The notes beneath the pieces are model-generated. The model saw only the letters and a list, made by a program, of their open reading frames with translations, was not told the origin of the DNA and searched no databases. Of a stretch of 64,000 bases of DNA, positions 36,601-51,600 are shown piece after piece; position 1 is the first letter of the stretch; each line of letters starts with the position of its first letter. The position numbers and the translations under genes were made by a program. The stretch comes from Parus major (Eukaryota; Chordata; Aves; Passeriformes; Paridae): contig NC_031770.1 in the NCBI RefSeq assembly GCF_001522545.3, positions 10,858,514 to 10,922,513 of the forward strand, read 5' to 3'.

Positions 36601-39600
36601 GATAACTCCAAGATAAGGTACTTAAATACCCTTCTTCACAGCGTAGAAGCAGAGTAGCTGACTTCCCCTCCATCAATGTATCAGTAAATTTTGACCTGCT
36701 ATATTTATGCTCAAGTTAACAGACACAAAGAGAAATTACTAAATTACCAAAGTACTTTTGTCCTGCAGGAAAAATCCAAATTACTCACCCTGTTATACAT
36801 GTATCTAAGCATGAAGTCCAGCAGAAAAGATTTTCCTTTGCGGAAAGCTCCTGCTACAGACACAACTACTATGTTAAGATCTTTAATATGTTCCTGAAGC
36901 AAGATTTTTTCCAATGCTGATTCATCTAATTCAAAGTTATGGTCATCTTCATGAGCAAGGACAATCTGTATGGGGCGTGGCTTATCCAGTTCCACCTCGT
37001 CATCTGAGTCTGGCAGGGCATCTGAGTCTGGCAGGGCATCGTCCTCTTCTTCTTCATAAAGCTTACCTGCAAATTGACAGGTGAGAACACATTATTGTAA
37101 GTCACATCTTAGGGCAAGAAACACTTTTTATTGTGAAGCCTTGAACTGGGCTTGCATTTCCAGCAGGAAGGGTGATGTTCTTGGGGATGTAAAGAGGTCA
37201 ATGGTACCTTTTGACAGCTCCCTGTCCATTTCCATCAGCTTTGTGTCTAGCCTATATTCCAGATCCTCTCTCTTTCAGATATTCTCTATGTATTAAGGAA
37301 TCACAAAAAAAAATCCCAACCCTGATTTTCAGCTTCAAAACCCCTTTTAATGGGATCTAAAGTCAAGAGCCTTTTATTTGGAAAAAATTAATAGTTTCAA
37401 ACAACCTCCAAAGAGGAGCAAAAAAGGGCATTTTGTATCACCACTTTCTTGTACTGTTGTAAGGGTGTTGAAGAAAATGAGTATTTTCTGTCAACAGGTT
37501 TGCTTGCCAACAGGTACAAGCAAGACCATGGATTGAGTACAGAAGCACAGGATAACAAATACCAGATGAACAAGCTCTGCTCTAATTCCAACAGTGTTTC
37601 AAGTCTCAATACACCACAGACTTTAGAACACCTATTCCATGTTTGCAAGACAATAATCTACTGAACATGTGCATGCCCTAACACTTCTAGGCTAAGAAAA
37701 CAAGCAAAACTCCACCATTGAAGTAGTTTCTGGCTTCACATTCTTCCTACAATGCACTACTTAAGCAAGATTTAGTAACAGTATTAACTCCTTAAAAACA
37801 GTTAAGAGACTATTTTATACACAACTTAAGAATTAATAGCCTTTCAGGGTAAAACAGTAGCTTAAAAAACTAACTCAGATTAAAATTACTAATGAATGAC
37901 AAGGCCTTCAGAGACACAATATACCAGTACCAATATCCTATTTTTTCTGAATTTCTAGAATTCAAGAGTTAATTGTATTAGAGGCCTCAAAGAAAACCAA
38001 ACTAACCTATCCAAAGTAAAGTCTTCTCTCTTGTTCAGGCACCACAACACTGAAGTTTGTCCCACAGCAGAAATCATCTCTACCATTCCTGACCCCACTT
38101 TTCCCAGCAAGCATCTGGAAAACATCTTTGTGCTTACAGAATTGCCTCCCACTCCCAATTTACATTTTGCTGTGTCCTATTGGAAGCCCATGTGCACAAA
38201 CCCGATCAAGGCACCTTCCTACCAGTTACTTATCTGGGATTATCACATATGATTTGCAGTACACTGTCCCTGTAGTCATGTTTCCATTTCCAAGACAAGG
38301 CAGCAGCCACCCCCAATCCTTTGATGTCTTGCTCACAGAGACATTTCCTGTGGAAACAGCCCACAAGTGTTCTCCTGCAGGATGCATCCATGAGGCACCA
38401 TGGAACACACAGTTTCATTCATTCATGGCAGAGAACCTGCCAATGCTCACTGGACCTGTCAAAAGCCATTCCTGACAGACTTTGCATGTGAAATACCATT
38501 CTCAGCAAAAGACTTATGAACTCCAGTTCTGTGGATGTAATGAGACACTGCAGTTGTTACCATGAATTTGAAAAGCTGGTAACATGGAGACACTGAAGTT
38601 TCTCCAGCAACTGTCTCCCTAATCAGCTCTGACAATGCTGCATTAGATTGCAAAATGAAAGAGGATGTTTCCACTTCCAAGCATCAAATCTTGTGCTGTC
38701 CCAAAGCCCAATGGCATTAAATCTTGAAAAAAAATGATTTGAATTTATTAAGCTTGCTTGGTACTTGGTTTGAACAGGACATATACTTGAGTGTTTAAAT
38801 CCTAAGCAGATAGAACTAAACTCCAACATTATCCAAGTGGGTGTGCAAAACAGTCCCCAGCATCACCCTAACTCAAAATTATTAACACAACAGGCAAAAA
38901 AATTGATTATACTAGCAGGCCTGACAACTGGAAAGAGTAATTTTTAAAAGCAAATCTGTCAACAGGACACCAAATTATACAAACTACATTGACACTGACT
39001 AGTCACCACTTCAGAGGAAAGCCTCTCACCTTTGGCCTAAAGATTTTGTACTCCCAAATATTAAACAAACCCTCTCCTCTTTTTTGAAGAGTTTCTAAAC
39101 AGGCATTGTCTCACATAGGCAGGATCCTTTAGAGGCCAGAAAACTTGGGGAGGATAGCCCAAGTACAGAGGGATGAAGATTTTGACAGTCAGAAAGAAAG
39201 CTTCCAGCATCACGGCCTAGAAACATAAAGGGAATATTCTATTGATAAAAGTATTGAAGTCAGATCCAAAAGGTGCTTGTGTTTTAGCAAACACACAAAA
39301 TGTTTCAAAGCCTGGGCTTCAAGGTATGCCCCTGGTAACAAGTGTAACTTGGTTACTTGAAACAGCCTCCTATTCTTTTATTTAAATACACACTTTGCTT
39401 CAGCTGCAGTAAGGGATTGGGTCTGTAAACTAGGGCAGACTGAAAAATGGTTTGAAGCCACACCTGCAGCTTCTCTTCAGTCACTTGGAGCCTGACGTTA
39501 GCCATCCTGTCCTACCTGGAAGTCATCAAAACTTGCCAGACCTCAAAGACCTCAAGCTGCAGCAGTATCCTTGTGCCAGTGCAGAGCACAGCCACACAAA

Positions 39601-42600
39601 ACCTCTTCAGGCCAAGGAGATTTCTGAATATACAAGTGGAATGGTCCTCTAGCTTTAGTTATTTATAAACAAGCAGATTCTCCCTATCATAAGGAGATAG
39701 TACTATCAAGAGCTTACACACAATATGCCCATTAAAAGCTCACATCTTGTTAACAGCACTCTGTACCACTGAAGCTCATTAGCTCAGAGGGAACAGGAGA
39801 GAAGATTCATCCTAGACCGTACTCAACTCCTATTAGATTTCACTTACCAGCAGAAACTGCAAGTCAAGTCCAGAGCACCAAGTTGGGTTTGTTTGGTTGG
39901 TTTGGGTCAAGTTGGTTTGCTGGCTTTTTTTTCTTTTTCCTTTGACTAACCAGCCTAATATATCTGAAAGTTCCCAGCCTACCTACAGAAAAGACCATCA
40001 TGGCCATCAGTCAAGCACTTTGGAGGGTGGAGAACTGCAGTGCTGACAGCTGTAAAAGAAACTTGATCCATCCAGAAGAGCTGGTTTGATAACTTCATGC
40101 CTAAGTGGCAGAGAACACCCCTCCTTTCAAGATTTTGAACTAGTTGGCAATTACCAGGACAGACATTGCACAGGTCAAGCATGTTAACTATAGAACAAGT
40201 GCTGCTAGTCCCAGCAACATAATCAGCATATGCCACCCTGTCAGGTGTCCTAAGCAGATGTCAGACCCTTTAGATTCTTTATCCTACCTTCTGGCTGCTC
40301 ACCCTGTCACTCTGGCTAGTCACCATCTCAGGAAGCACTTAAGAAGCCTTTCTAGAAGGCTTCAGTATCATGGGCAGAAAGCTCACATTACACTTCCAAG
40401 AATTACTTTCAGTGCAGTCTCTGGAAACAAAGGTCAGAACAAGAAGCATCCCCCTTCACAGTCCAGTTCTCTGCAGAAGTCCTCAAAGTAGTTCATAAAA
40501 TAAACATGCTGACAGCACTGTCAGGTCAACTCAGGCCAGAAGTTTATGCAATTCAGAACTCAAAGCCCTGTCCCTTGGCTGTCCCCCACTCCTCACCTGC
40601 CCCAGCACAGTCACAGTGTACTACTTAAAACTCGGAATTTAAGCTGATTTGTTCTAAATTCCACAGACTGCTCTAGGTTCTTGCAATAGTCCAGTCCCAG
40701 CAAATCAAGTATAAAAGACACGAGTACTAACTTTACAAGAGGTGACATTCACAGAATGGCCACTTCTACACTGAAGTCTTCCTAACTCGCTGGACAATAC
40801 TTTGGGCATCTCTGTACAGGTCTCCATGACAATACATTTCAGTACTGCTACAGAGGCAGACTTTCAGAAAACAGACTTTCATTGGTTTGGGGGTTTTGTT
40901 TGTTTTTTGTAGTACATTTTGACACTTTGCTAAGCCCAGCTCCATCCCAGTAATGGAGCTACCACTCCAATTTCACATTCACACAAGGAGTGGTTGTTTC
41001 AGAGGAATGTTCCATGTTCTGCACACACAACAGAGGCAACACTGCCTCCTGCCACAGGATTAAAGACAGGCTGGTAGATTCACCCAACTCACTCATGGAG
41101 TTGATCACTATGCTGTTGGAAATTCCCATGTGCACAGAAGATCTGAACCTTGGGCTTTTAGTACATACATAAGAGTTCTCATCTGTCAAGCCATATGGCA
41201 CTAGAACTTGTAGCACAGTGCTGAAGGCCCAGAAAATCACAACTATATTTTAGTTTTTTCAAGATGTTCACCTGACCTTTGAAGTTTCTGTAGTACTGAA
41301 CTAAGAGACTCCAGACTAAGGTCACATCTGCTGCTCTGTCTGGAGCAAAAAAGTTCACCTGTCTGATGCAAAAAGATCATCAACTGGACTTGCCCCTGAA
41401 GTCTGCCATCCATTCACACCTATTACTGTGGCTGTTCACCAATCAGTCCCTACATCATTTTGGCTTCCTCCAACCTGAATTATTCCTTTAGAACCTGTGA
41501 GCTAATGAATGGTTCTGACTGGCACAATCACTTCCTAACCCAGGTCAAACAGGCTGAGAGACACAAGAGAAGCAACATTGTGCAGCAAGACACAGGAGCA
41601 GACAGATTTGAATGGGAGCAAATATAGCCAAGGGAAGATACTACCACTCAGTTTCCTATAAACTCCTCACTCCACTCTGTAACCACTACAGCATGACTGC
41701 TATTTATTCTCACCAGCTAAGTACCCAGAACAAGCACCATTTGTTGAAATACTAAGCCAGATTTTGAGAACAGTAGCTTCTTGTGTATGCAGGCAGTATT
41801 TCAACTGAACAAACCCCACTAAATAACCCATTTCTTAAAGCATGAGGTAAAATGAAAAGCTAATTCCTGCTTCCCCTAAGTACACAGCCAGCAGCTGATG
41901 ACCTACTTGCCCTGCAGTGAAAGAACACGAGAGTGAAAACACTCAGACACCTGCATGCTATGAAAATAAGAGACAGCCTGCTTTAAATGCAATTTCTTTC
42001 CTTTAAGCACATTAATTGCCAAGAAGTACTAACACAGTTACCTTTAAGTTTCAGCTTAATACAGCCTGAACTCTTTGAACACATTACCTACACCCTTCTA
42101 TTAAAAAAAAGCAGCACACTACCTGCTAAACTCACTTGGTTTTAGATACAGTACAGTGTTTTGATCAACAAGCACTGAATCACAATTAGTAATTGCTTCT
42201 GTGGACAGTGAGTTGAACACAATTGCCCACAAATGCAGCAGAACATTAAAATACATTTAAATCCCACTTGCTTTTTAGTTTTAAGTCACTTTCATTAGTG
42301 TAACTATCCCTCGTCAGTACTTCCATTTGGTCTATCGCAAGGAGTTTAAAGAGTATAAAAGCTGTAAATCTTCTAGCTGGTAATCTTAATATCTGGTTTG
42401 CACAGAAACCTGCACTTTGCCAGAAGTCAACTTCAAATCAAGACTCCCAGCACCCCTTCAGCTTTCAGCATCCCTTTCTCTCAGAACTCTTTCCTCCTGG
42501 TGCTCTACAGCACGACACATTTGCCTCCATACAACAGCAGCTCAAATCCCCCATTCACATTTCAATACAGATGCTTGACAGGGTCCCCCACCACCACCTG

Positions 42601-45600
42601 AAGGGTGAAAAGCAAACTGAAGTGAGCTGCACTAAGCTCAAGCCATCTTGCTTGAAATTTTGTTCAACCTCCACACCCAGAGGGAGTTCATGGCTTGAAT
42701 CAAAAGCTTAAAATAATTTATCATGAGGAAACTGCTGCACTGCATTTCAATGTAAGGCATTCTCTCAGTGCTTCACGTAGAAAATCTTCCTTGGAGAGAA
42801 AGGAGACAAACTGCTTAAACATTTCTTGTTTCGGTGTAGCGAACGAAGGAAAGTGTAGGCATGTGTGAACTGAGTTCCAGAGGATAGAAAGAAAATATGT
42901 TAACCTTCAAACCTTATTTGGACACATCTTCTGTTAAAAAATAAAAATAATTACTAGATTTAAGCCACAAAATTGTCCTCCCCTTCCTTCCAGCAGTCCT
43001 ACTCCATGCAATAAACTCACAGGAAGCTATGGGGCTCACACAGACCTTAATGCATCGCTGCTTTATTATTGCTGACTAGTAAATAGTGCCAAGTAGCTCA
43101 TTTTAAGGCCAGAAATAATTAAATGTTTCAAATATTTCAGCTATAAATAGGACTGAGCTAAGTTCCAAAGACTTGTTTGGACATCCAATAAGACTAATAG
43201 AGGAGTAGGGGCAGGGTACAGGGGGAAAAGACACATTTAACTCCCCGTGTTCCTTCAGGGCAATGGGATGTTAAAGGGACGTATCTAGAACTGTTACATA
43301 AACCGTGAGCTGAGAAGCACCTGAAGCTACAATTCTGCAAGGGAAGGGGAAAAATAAAATATTCTGATGACCTAGATACCTCTGAAGCACCACAACTAAT
43401 CAAACAATAGACCTGTCTACTCCTAAGTGCCTTAAATTGCTTCTGTGCTGAATGGTCGGCATGCATGCAGGAGCAGACAGCTCTTCCCTACACAAAATAC
43501 TGAGAAGCTGGCATTTTGTGTTCTCCATTTACTGGGACAAAAAAAAAAAAAAAACAACAAAAAAACACCAGGTGAGAGGGAACCTTCATATAATGAAAGT
43601 GTGTAGCAAAAAAAGTCAACCCTCAAATTCAGCTCTTCTCAACCAATTCAAGTAAGAGAATGCCAATAAGCAGAGACTAAGACAAAAGCAGTACAAACCC
43701 CGTAAGTAAAAAAAAATATATAAAAGGGTTGATTTTTAGAAAGCACATTATGAACTTGGTAAGAAAGATGTTTCTCCATAGCTACAAAAAAAATTGTGCA
43801 GGGTAAGGATAGTGGCAAAGCATGCTTCTCATCCTTCTTCCCCTCTGCCCAAAAATCACAGCTATTAATAGCACACTCACTGAAGGACCTAACAGGATCT
43901 CTACCCACAGTAAGATTCACCAGTACTTTTCCAGCACTCTCAAAGAAAGCTGTATTAAAACAGTAAAGGCAGATGAAAGCATTAAAAGGCCTCTTGCCCA
44001 CCTTTCCTCTGCTTTCTTACCCAACATGAAGGCTCTTGAGGATGGAAATAAGAGTACTCCAGATCTGACAATGTCCTAGTTCACCATGAATTCTGGAAAC
44101 GGCAAGTGACAGCTCCTCACAAACACTGAAAGCTAACTGGATCCTTGCAGGCCACACACATTTAAACCAAACACACTTCTGCTTGTATTTCAGAGTGATT
44201 TTATTTAAGGTTGTTGCTCACTCAAGAAGTTGGTATTTTCTAATTGGTTTAGGCCCAAACCATGTTTTATGTACCTTGCACGTATCCTCATGTCAACAGC
44301 CAGTAATTTAAACAATGAGCAGCTAACCTAAATTGGTATTTTGAGCAAGAATAAGGAGAAAAGAATAAAGTGAGAGATGCCAACTGCAATTACCCCATTT
44401 TTGGTTTTAGCTTGCCAGTCAGAGGTGGTTTAGTTACCGAGATGTATCGCACCATGGCCACAGAGGAGCTCAGCAGAAAGCAAAGCAAGTGCTTCCTTTG
44501 GCTGTACAGGAAGGTATGCCAAAGGGTCAGGTTTCCTACTCACTTCCAGGATAAACAAGTTGTCAGTCACGAACACCAATGTAAGGAAACACAGTAAGCC
44601 AAAAAGGCTCAAACTTTTCCTTTTTGCTTTTAGCAAGCTGAATGGCAGCCACAGTGTGGCCAGCAGGATGAGGGTGGTGATCAACCTCCTGTACTCAGCA
44701 CTGGTAAGGTCACACCTCAAATATTGAGTTCAGCTTTGAGCCCCTCACTGCAAGAAAGACCCTGAGGTGCTGGTGAAGGGTCTGCAGCACAACTCTTATC
44801 AGGAGCAGCTGAGGGAGCTGGGGGAGTTTATCCTGGAGAAAAAGAGGCTCAGGGTGACCTTAGCACACTCTGCAACTCCCTGAAAGGAGGCTGTAGTGGG
44901 GTGAGGGGTGGTCACTTCTCCCAGGTAACAAGTGACAAGACGAGAAGAAATGGCCTCAAATGGTGCCAGGGAAGGTTTAGGTTGGATATTAAGAAACATT
45001 TCTTCACAGGAAGGGTGGTCAGGTATTGGAACAGGCTGGCCCAGGATGTGGTGGAATCACAGGTCATCATAACTATAAATCAAGTGGATGTAGCACTTGG
45101 GGACATGCTGTTAATGGAGAACACAGCACCACCAGGATAACAGCTGGACTCTGATCTTAGAGGTATTTTCCAACCTTAACAATTCAATGAAGCTTCCAAC
45201 CAAAAGTGATCTGTTGGGATTCAAGCAAGGCTGGTACCCTGGCTGGAGCCAGCACGGCAGCTATCCCCAGCTGCTCGGTCCATATCCCACGGCATCAATG
45301 TGATGGATGGCGAAAATGGCGATTTATTGCAGGGAAACTTAACATTTTATAGCCTGGGTTCACTGTGTTACTCCCATCTACATATGTCACACCTGGGTGC
45401 TATTGGCTAATTGCAAGAGGACTTACTATCCTAACAGAGAGGGGGTCTGCTAACTTTCCATTACATCCCGGTGTCTTCCGCTCCGCTATACCCTAGACTA
45501 CAACACAATCTTTCAGCCCAACCTCAGTTCACACTCAGCTTCCCAACTCTCTTTCAGTTCCTGCAGCTAACAGAGCCTTCCAGCCAGTTTATCCAGCACT

Positions 45601-48600
45601 GAACTCCAGAATTCTACATCTCATTTCTAAGAATAAAGGGCAGTACAGAGCCAGTGTAGGTTTCTTTAAAAAACTGTCTTCACTACATCACACAGTTTGC
45701 AAAAGTGATCCAGTAACTACCTGCAGACAGCTCCATGGAACATTTTGGTTTCTTCTCCTTATCCCTTCTTGACTGTTTTTAACCTGGTAGGGTCACTGAT
45801 ACAAACCAGATGAAAGGGAAGTGTTACAGGGGAAACACAACATGCATCAACACAATTAACGCCAAGATCAACAATGCGAATCAAAACAGGAAAAAAAGTT
45901 CTACACAAGGCACAGTAAAAGAAAAAATGAAAAAAAAAAATAAATCACATTTTGCATGTCTTCACTTTATCTCCGCTTGAGGAAGAGATTTTTCTCACAC
46001 TGCTACAAGAAAAACAGTTTCTATCAGGGTCCCTGCTGCTGAGCACGTAGAGAAACAGGCCTGGGCTGCCATATCCCTTACCTGTAATTAAACCATAATA
46101 ATTGATACAATACCTAAGTCCATGCACTTAAAGCCCCACACCTACTGCCACAACTCCTGAGTCTCTGCCAGGCATCATTGCTGCTGCTACACACAAATCC
46201 CTTGTTAAGGCAACAGCTCAAAGTACATTAATTCTGCCAACAGGACAGTGCCAGTAACTGCCTCCTCCCCTCTCCCCATTGCCTCTTCAAGCCTGCTTCA
46301 ATAGCACAGCTGAGTCTTAACCACCCACTCACAGGGGCTCTCCCACTCTTTCCCATTTCCAGCACTATGCAGCACCACACTGCCTTTCCTGCTAATTCTG
46401 CCACATATCCAATGCTGCTTAGAGTCAAGTCAGCTACAGAAGCCAAACCAGCAGAAAGTAATCCAACACAAGCAGTTTCCTACCAACTGTATCAGTCTAA
46501 TAGGAATCCAACAAGCACTAGAACTGAAGACAAACAGCAGAGCCACGCAGCCTCCTCTGCAGGGCACAGCTCAGCTGTACTGTCGAACAGCCCAGGGCTG
46601 CTGCCCTCTGTGCTGGCACTGCTGTCTCAGGTCCAGCACCAACTTATCTTGGACACTAATGATGTGATGTGCTCTACACTCTGCAGCCTCTGAAACAGCC
46701 ACACTGCACGGCTGAGGGGGAGGCACAAACTGCTTCACTGGGCACTGGTGCCAAAAGTAAAGTTCAGCTCTGTAACTACAACCCAGTTCAGCTGGAAAAT
46801 TTCTCCAGACTCCCAAAACTCACAAGCACAGTTAAGAAGCATATTCATGTAGGAACTGACTTGGTGATATGTGATAACACTGCAAAGATGGGTAGACAAC
46901 TGGGCTGTAACTGGATCTGACTGCGTGTTGCCAAAGATTTGTCTCTATCTGAAAGTCCAGATTTAGGCTGGGGTAGCCAACACATTTGTTAACCTTCACT
47001 TAAGAACAAGGTTTCCTTCCTTTACAAATGGAGGTTGCCACAGGTTTCAGTTTGTCAGTATTAGAGGCCAGGACCTGTGACTGGTGGGAAGACCTCGAGC
47101 TTGGCACACTCCTTCCTGCACTGGAGCAGTATTCCCTGGAACACACTGAGGGAATACACTGCACCCACTAAGAGCTGTGCCTATTGCAGAGCAGATTGGA
47201 AAAACACTGATTTCAAAATCACTAGGTAAGTTGTCCCAAGGACACTATAACACACACACTTCAGCAGCTCAGCTCCATACAAGCACCTTCCTATGTCCAA
47301 AAGGCTCAAGGCCCACCTACTTACCAAAGGATTTTTAACATCACGCACGACTCTAGTTACCACACAAACATCAGCCACTGCTACAAAACAAGTCTCAACA
47401 ACTGGAGCATTTTTCATTTTTAAACACATTTCCTGGGACAGAAAATGCCATTATCATGTGTACATTGATGGCTGCTGGCCAGTCAAGCCTAGAGGTACAG
47501 AACTGAAAGTCCTCAGCAATATCAGGGGTAAGGCAAGCCATGCTTATCATCCCAATAAGAAAAAACAGAGTGGGGACTGCTTACTACTTCTCTTTACATC
47601 AAGTTCTCCAACTTGTCTAAATACACCTGGACAATCAAACTGCTTTTCTGCAGGACTAACCATATGTTGAGACCACAATGGTTTAATATACATCTTTCAC
47701 CTGGATGAAGAAGAAAGAGGCAAATACAGCTCTACAAAGTCTGTATGCTATAGTACTCCTGTCCAACCAACAGTGTTGTCTCTGTAGATCATACTTATGT
47801 CCTCATTTGGTGGATCCATGAAATCTTTCCTTACAGTATAGAGAGTAAACTCTGGGGAGAAAAGCTTAGGATTGTAAGATGAACTGAAACAGAGAAAGCA
47901 GTGTGCTCCTCTTCAAAGCTCACAAAAGCTTAATCTAGTCCTAATGCACCACAGAAATAAATCAACAAGAGATTAGACTAAAGAACAGCTCAGTTTGATA
48001 TCTGATTAATGACACAGTGATATGTCTGCAACTCAAAGTACTCAGAACAAGACTAAGAATAATATTCAATCTTTCACAAGCCAACTTCCAACCTCTTCAA
48101 AAGCATCAAATTGCATTTCAAGGGTCTTCTCAAATAAGCAGGATTTCACATAGCCTCTGAAGGTTCTACAAGCATTTAATCACATTTGCTATCTAAATGT
48201 TCAAGTAGATAGCATTTTCATTTTTCTGTTGAAAAAAAATTAAGTTTAAAAGCACAAGTTGCATTACTTAATGTATGTACTAGCAGTATTTTATTTTGAA
48301 AGGTTTTTGCCTTTTAAATCTCAGCATGTAACATGTAAGTCTTCAGCAGCTATTAGCTTTACAAAATATTCCAGTTCTATGTCCTAACCCTCAAAATCAT
48401 TATTTACTGTACTTTTCCAAACTATTTATTAGCAACAAGCCTGACGTACCAGCAGTTAGAAAGATTTCCTTTTAAGAATTTTGAATTGCATTCCCTTCCT
48501 ATCCTAATGACAAGCTTAAGACTTTGTTCTCTGAAAGATAAGTGTTAACTGCTTTGAGGGCAGCTTCAAGGCAATGTTTAAAATCTTGACAAACATAGTT

Positions 48601-51600
48601 CCTTAGTTCAGGATTACAAAGTATTTAAGAAACTTAATTCTCTTAAAGGCAAGATGACTTTTTGCTTTAAGAAAGTGATTTGATTATATCAAGAGCCTTA
48701 ACCTCATTTTCTATAGCAGTCATTTTCACCATTATATTATGTCTAAGCAATACTTAAAGGAGGCCAAGCTTCTGTCTCCGTGCCTAGGAGTTCACATACT
48801 TCGAGTGACTTTTCCTCCCCTGAAATCAGGGCTGTGATGATTCCCATATTAGGCAAAGCATTGACAGATTGAACCTTTTATTTCCCAAAAGTTTACAGTT
48901 CCCTGAGTAGATCACACCACATGGACCAAAGCAAATAAACACCGAAAATCAGAAGCCAGAAGAACCCTTTTTTCACACAGAAGAGGCTGAGGAGGGGAAC
49001 AAGACAGCAAGTTTGCAGGTAGTAATATCACAGGATTGGGTTTAAATAGACTGATAAAATAACTGCACTTATTCTTCCACTCAGCAGTACCACCCTGCTG
49101 GAGGAGATAAGAGGTGAGAACAACTTTCCCAAGTATGCACAACATAAGGAAAACAGTCCTAACACGTCAGTACAAGCAGCTGACACATGTTCTCCAACAA
49201 GTTTCTGTAACTTTCAATCCAAGTGAAAAAAAAAGCCACCTTGTTATCCTGGAGGCATTATCCAATACATTGCTCAAAAAGACATTCAAAATATTTTACT
49301 GAGACCAGTAAGAACTTGTAAATTCAACATGCTTATCTCTGAAGTGACAGTGGGAAAATCAATGCATTATAATTTGACACTAACTACAGACTGGAACCTG
49401 ATTCTGATGTCACTGGAACAACAACTGCGTAAGAGCAAATTAAGTTCTACTCTCAAACATCAATTCAAACTGGAAATTGCATTCTACATTCCATGTCTAC
49501 AACCTGTACAAAATCTTATCAGTTCAAGTCTTCAACATTTTGGCTTCTATTCCAGTCCTTTAAGAGAAAACTGCCAAGACCTGCAGAAGCAAATCCCACC
49601 TCGCCATGCAAAAATCACCAATATATAGGGCTGAAAATGCAATCTTCATTTGCTCATCATCTGCACTGAAAATACATTTGGGGGGGGGGGGGAACGACCC
49701 AATAAACTACCTGAGACATCTCCCCTCCTAGTAAAGCATATCAGAATTTCCCTCATACAGAGTGTAAATAGAGGCCAAGTAACCAAGCTGTGAACAAAAA
49801 ATCCTTCCCCAAAAGACACTTTATGCAGTCCTAGGCTTTTGCTAATCCTCTCACCTATTCCTCCAGGACAGACAAGAGCAAGGCCACTCTGAAAGTAAGC
49901 TGTTTTTCTTAAAGTAATTTTTGCAAAGGCCCAAATGGATTTCTCTTTCAGCTTATACTTGATTTCCTACTAGTCCTACTGGTAAGTTCATCAAGGGAGC
50001 ATCAAACAGGAATTCCAATATCCAGCTTACTGCATTTACTCAAGTAACTTCTGGACTGCCTCTGATGTAGTGCCATCTTAGGTGGCAAGCATTCTACTTT
50101 AAGTTTTTCCAACCTTAAAGAGAAACCACTTTCTAACCTTTTTTTTTTCTGTTTAGTTAATTGAAGGAAATACTTACATAGCTTCAAAGATCAAAGCACA
50201 AAGATCTACTATTCTCACACTAAAATGAGATATAAACCAGTCTTGTTACTTCAAGGAGTAACATCCCCATGGAGCAGCCAAAATTCCCAGTGACAGATTC
50301 CAGACAAACTGAATAGACAACTTTAGGAGGATGTTCACATGCTTACACATCCTGTAGAGATAATTATGGCCCAAGAACAGGGATGTGGGCTCCCTCCCTA
50401 ACACAAAAGAGGACAGTGAGCTCCTTGCTTTGCTGCAGAACAAGAACTCCAGTTAAACACCAACTTGGGGAGTTGAAAGAATGAACTTCAAAAGTTCTTC
50501 CAACTTTTATATTCAAAGTGTTTAAAAAAACCTGGTAAGCACATGAAATCTTGTCTTCCTGGAAATGAACACTACACAGAATATGTTATTTCAGAAATAA
50601 ACAGAAGCTAAAGGTCAGGCAAGTTAGTTACCAATGCTCTCAGAACACAAGTTCTTATTATGTATTAATTTGCTCCTAGAAATGCCTTGACTATAATCCT
50701 TATCCTAGAAGACATCTTCTCAGTTATTTTTTTGCAGCTAACTGAAACAGCAGATATCAATATGAGCCATGTTTTCATGTATATCTAAAACTTGCTCATT
50801 TGCTTGTTCTGGTCTTTCAGACACAAATCCCAACCCCAGAAATGTATTCACATAAATCAACTCCCTACACAGCACCACGACCTTAAAATCAGCTACAGGA
50901 TGAGATAATGATTCTTTGTATCGTATCAAGAACAACCTTCCAAAACAAATGAAAGCTACTTCTGTCTTTCCTCCAGGATATATCAGGAAATTCAGGTTGC
51001 TGAAAATGTTTTAAAAAATGAAATCCAGTCAGCAAGAGTAAAGTCTAAACTACCACCATAATTTTTGTTGACCAATGGCAAATACAGTACATCTGCCTAT
51101 GCAATAACTTAGAAAATATTTTCTTATGCCTTGTTCACCTTAGATAGTTAAGGTTAAAGACATAACCTAAAATACTAACAACTAGTAAAGTAAGTTTAAG
51201 AAATAAATGCAGCCTTTAGCAAAAAGTTGAAAAAATGCTCAGGCAGCTTGCAAGTCACACTGTAGGCACAGCACGCAGCAACAGTAGAAAAAGAAATTAA
51301 GTAAATTAAAAAACAAGGCAAGAACTCAGCCTGATTTTAAAGTTTTAAGCTTCCCATTCAAAGACTGCCATATCAAAAATCATCCCAGGGATGAGGTCTG
51401 TTCATAATCACAATAACAAGAACAAAAGCAAATTCAAACCTAACTTATGTAAGGTGACATTTCAGTGAAATTTGGCAGTTTTTGTTATGAATGTCCTTGA
51501 AACTTCCACAGACTGTGATAAGATGTACAACAGTCTAGTAACAACAGGCACAAAGTTAAAAGTATTTTTATTACAGTGCTGAAGTGAAGCCTGTGATCGT

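Larger units (their letters stand above)
18648..36788 (-). other. ATL2 introns 2-12
   Basis: Introns: 32391-36788, 30607-32255, 29776-30501, 27818-29724, 27175-27760, 26826-27081, 25891-26686, 23599-25762, 22773-23541, 21016-22700 and 18648-20583 (the last holding the isoform 2 exon). They are A/T-rich and otherwise featureless, apart from the CR1 piece near 32 kb and the poly-A tracts listed. The long open frame at 33,540-34,154 looks like chance. Confidence 0.7.
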
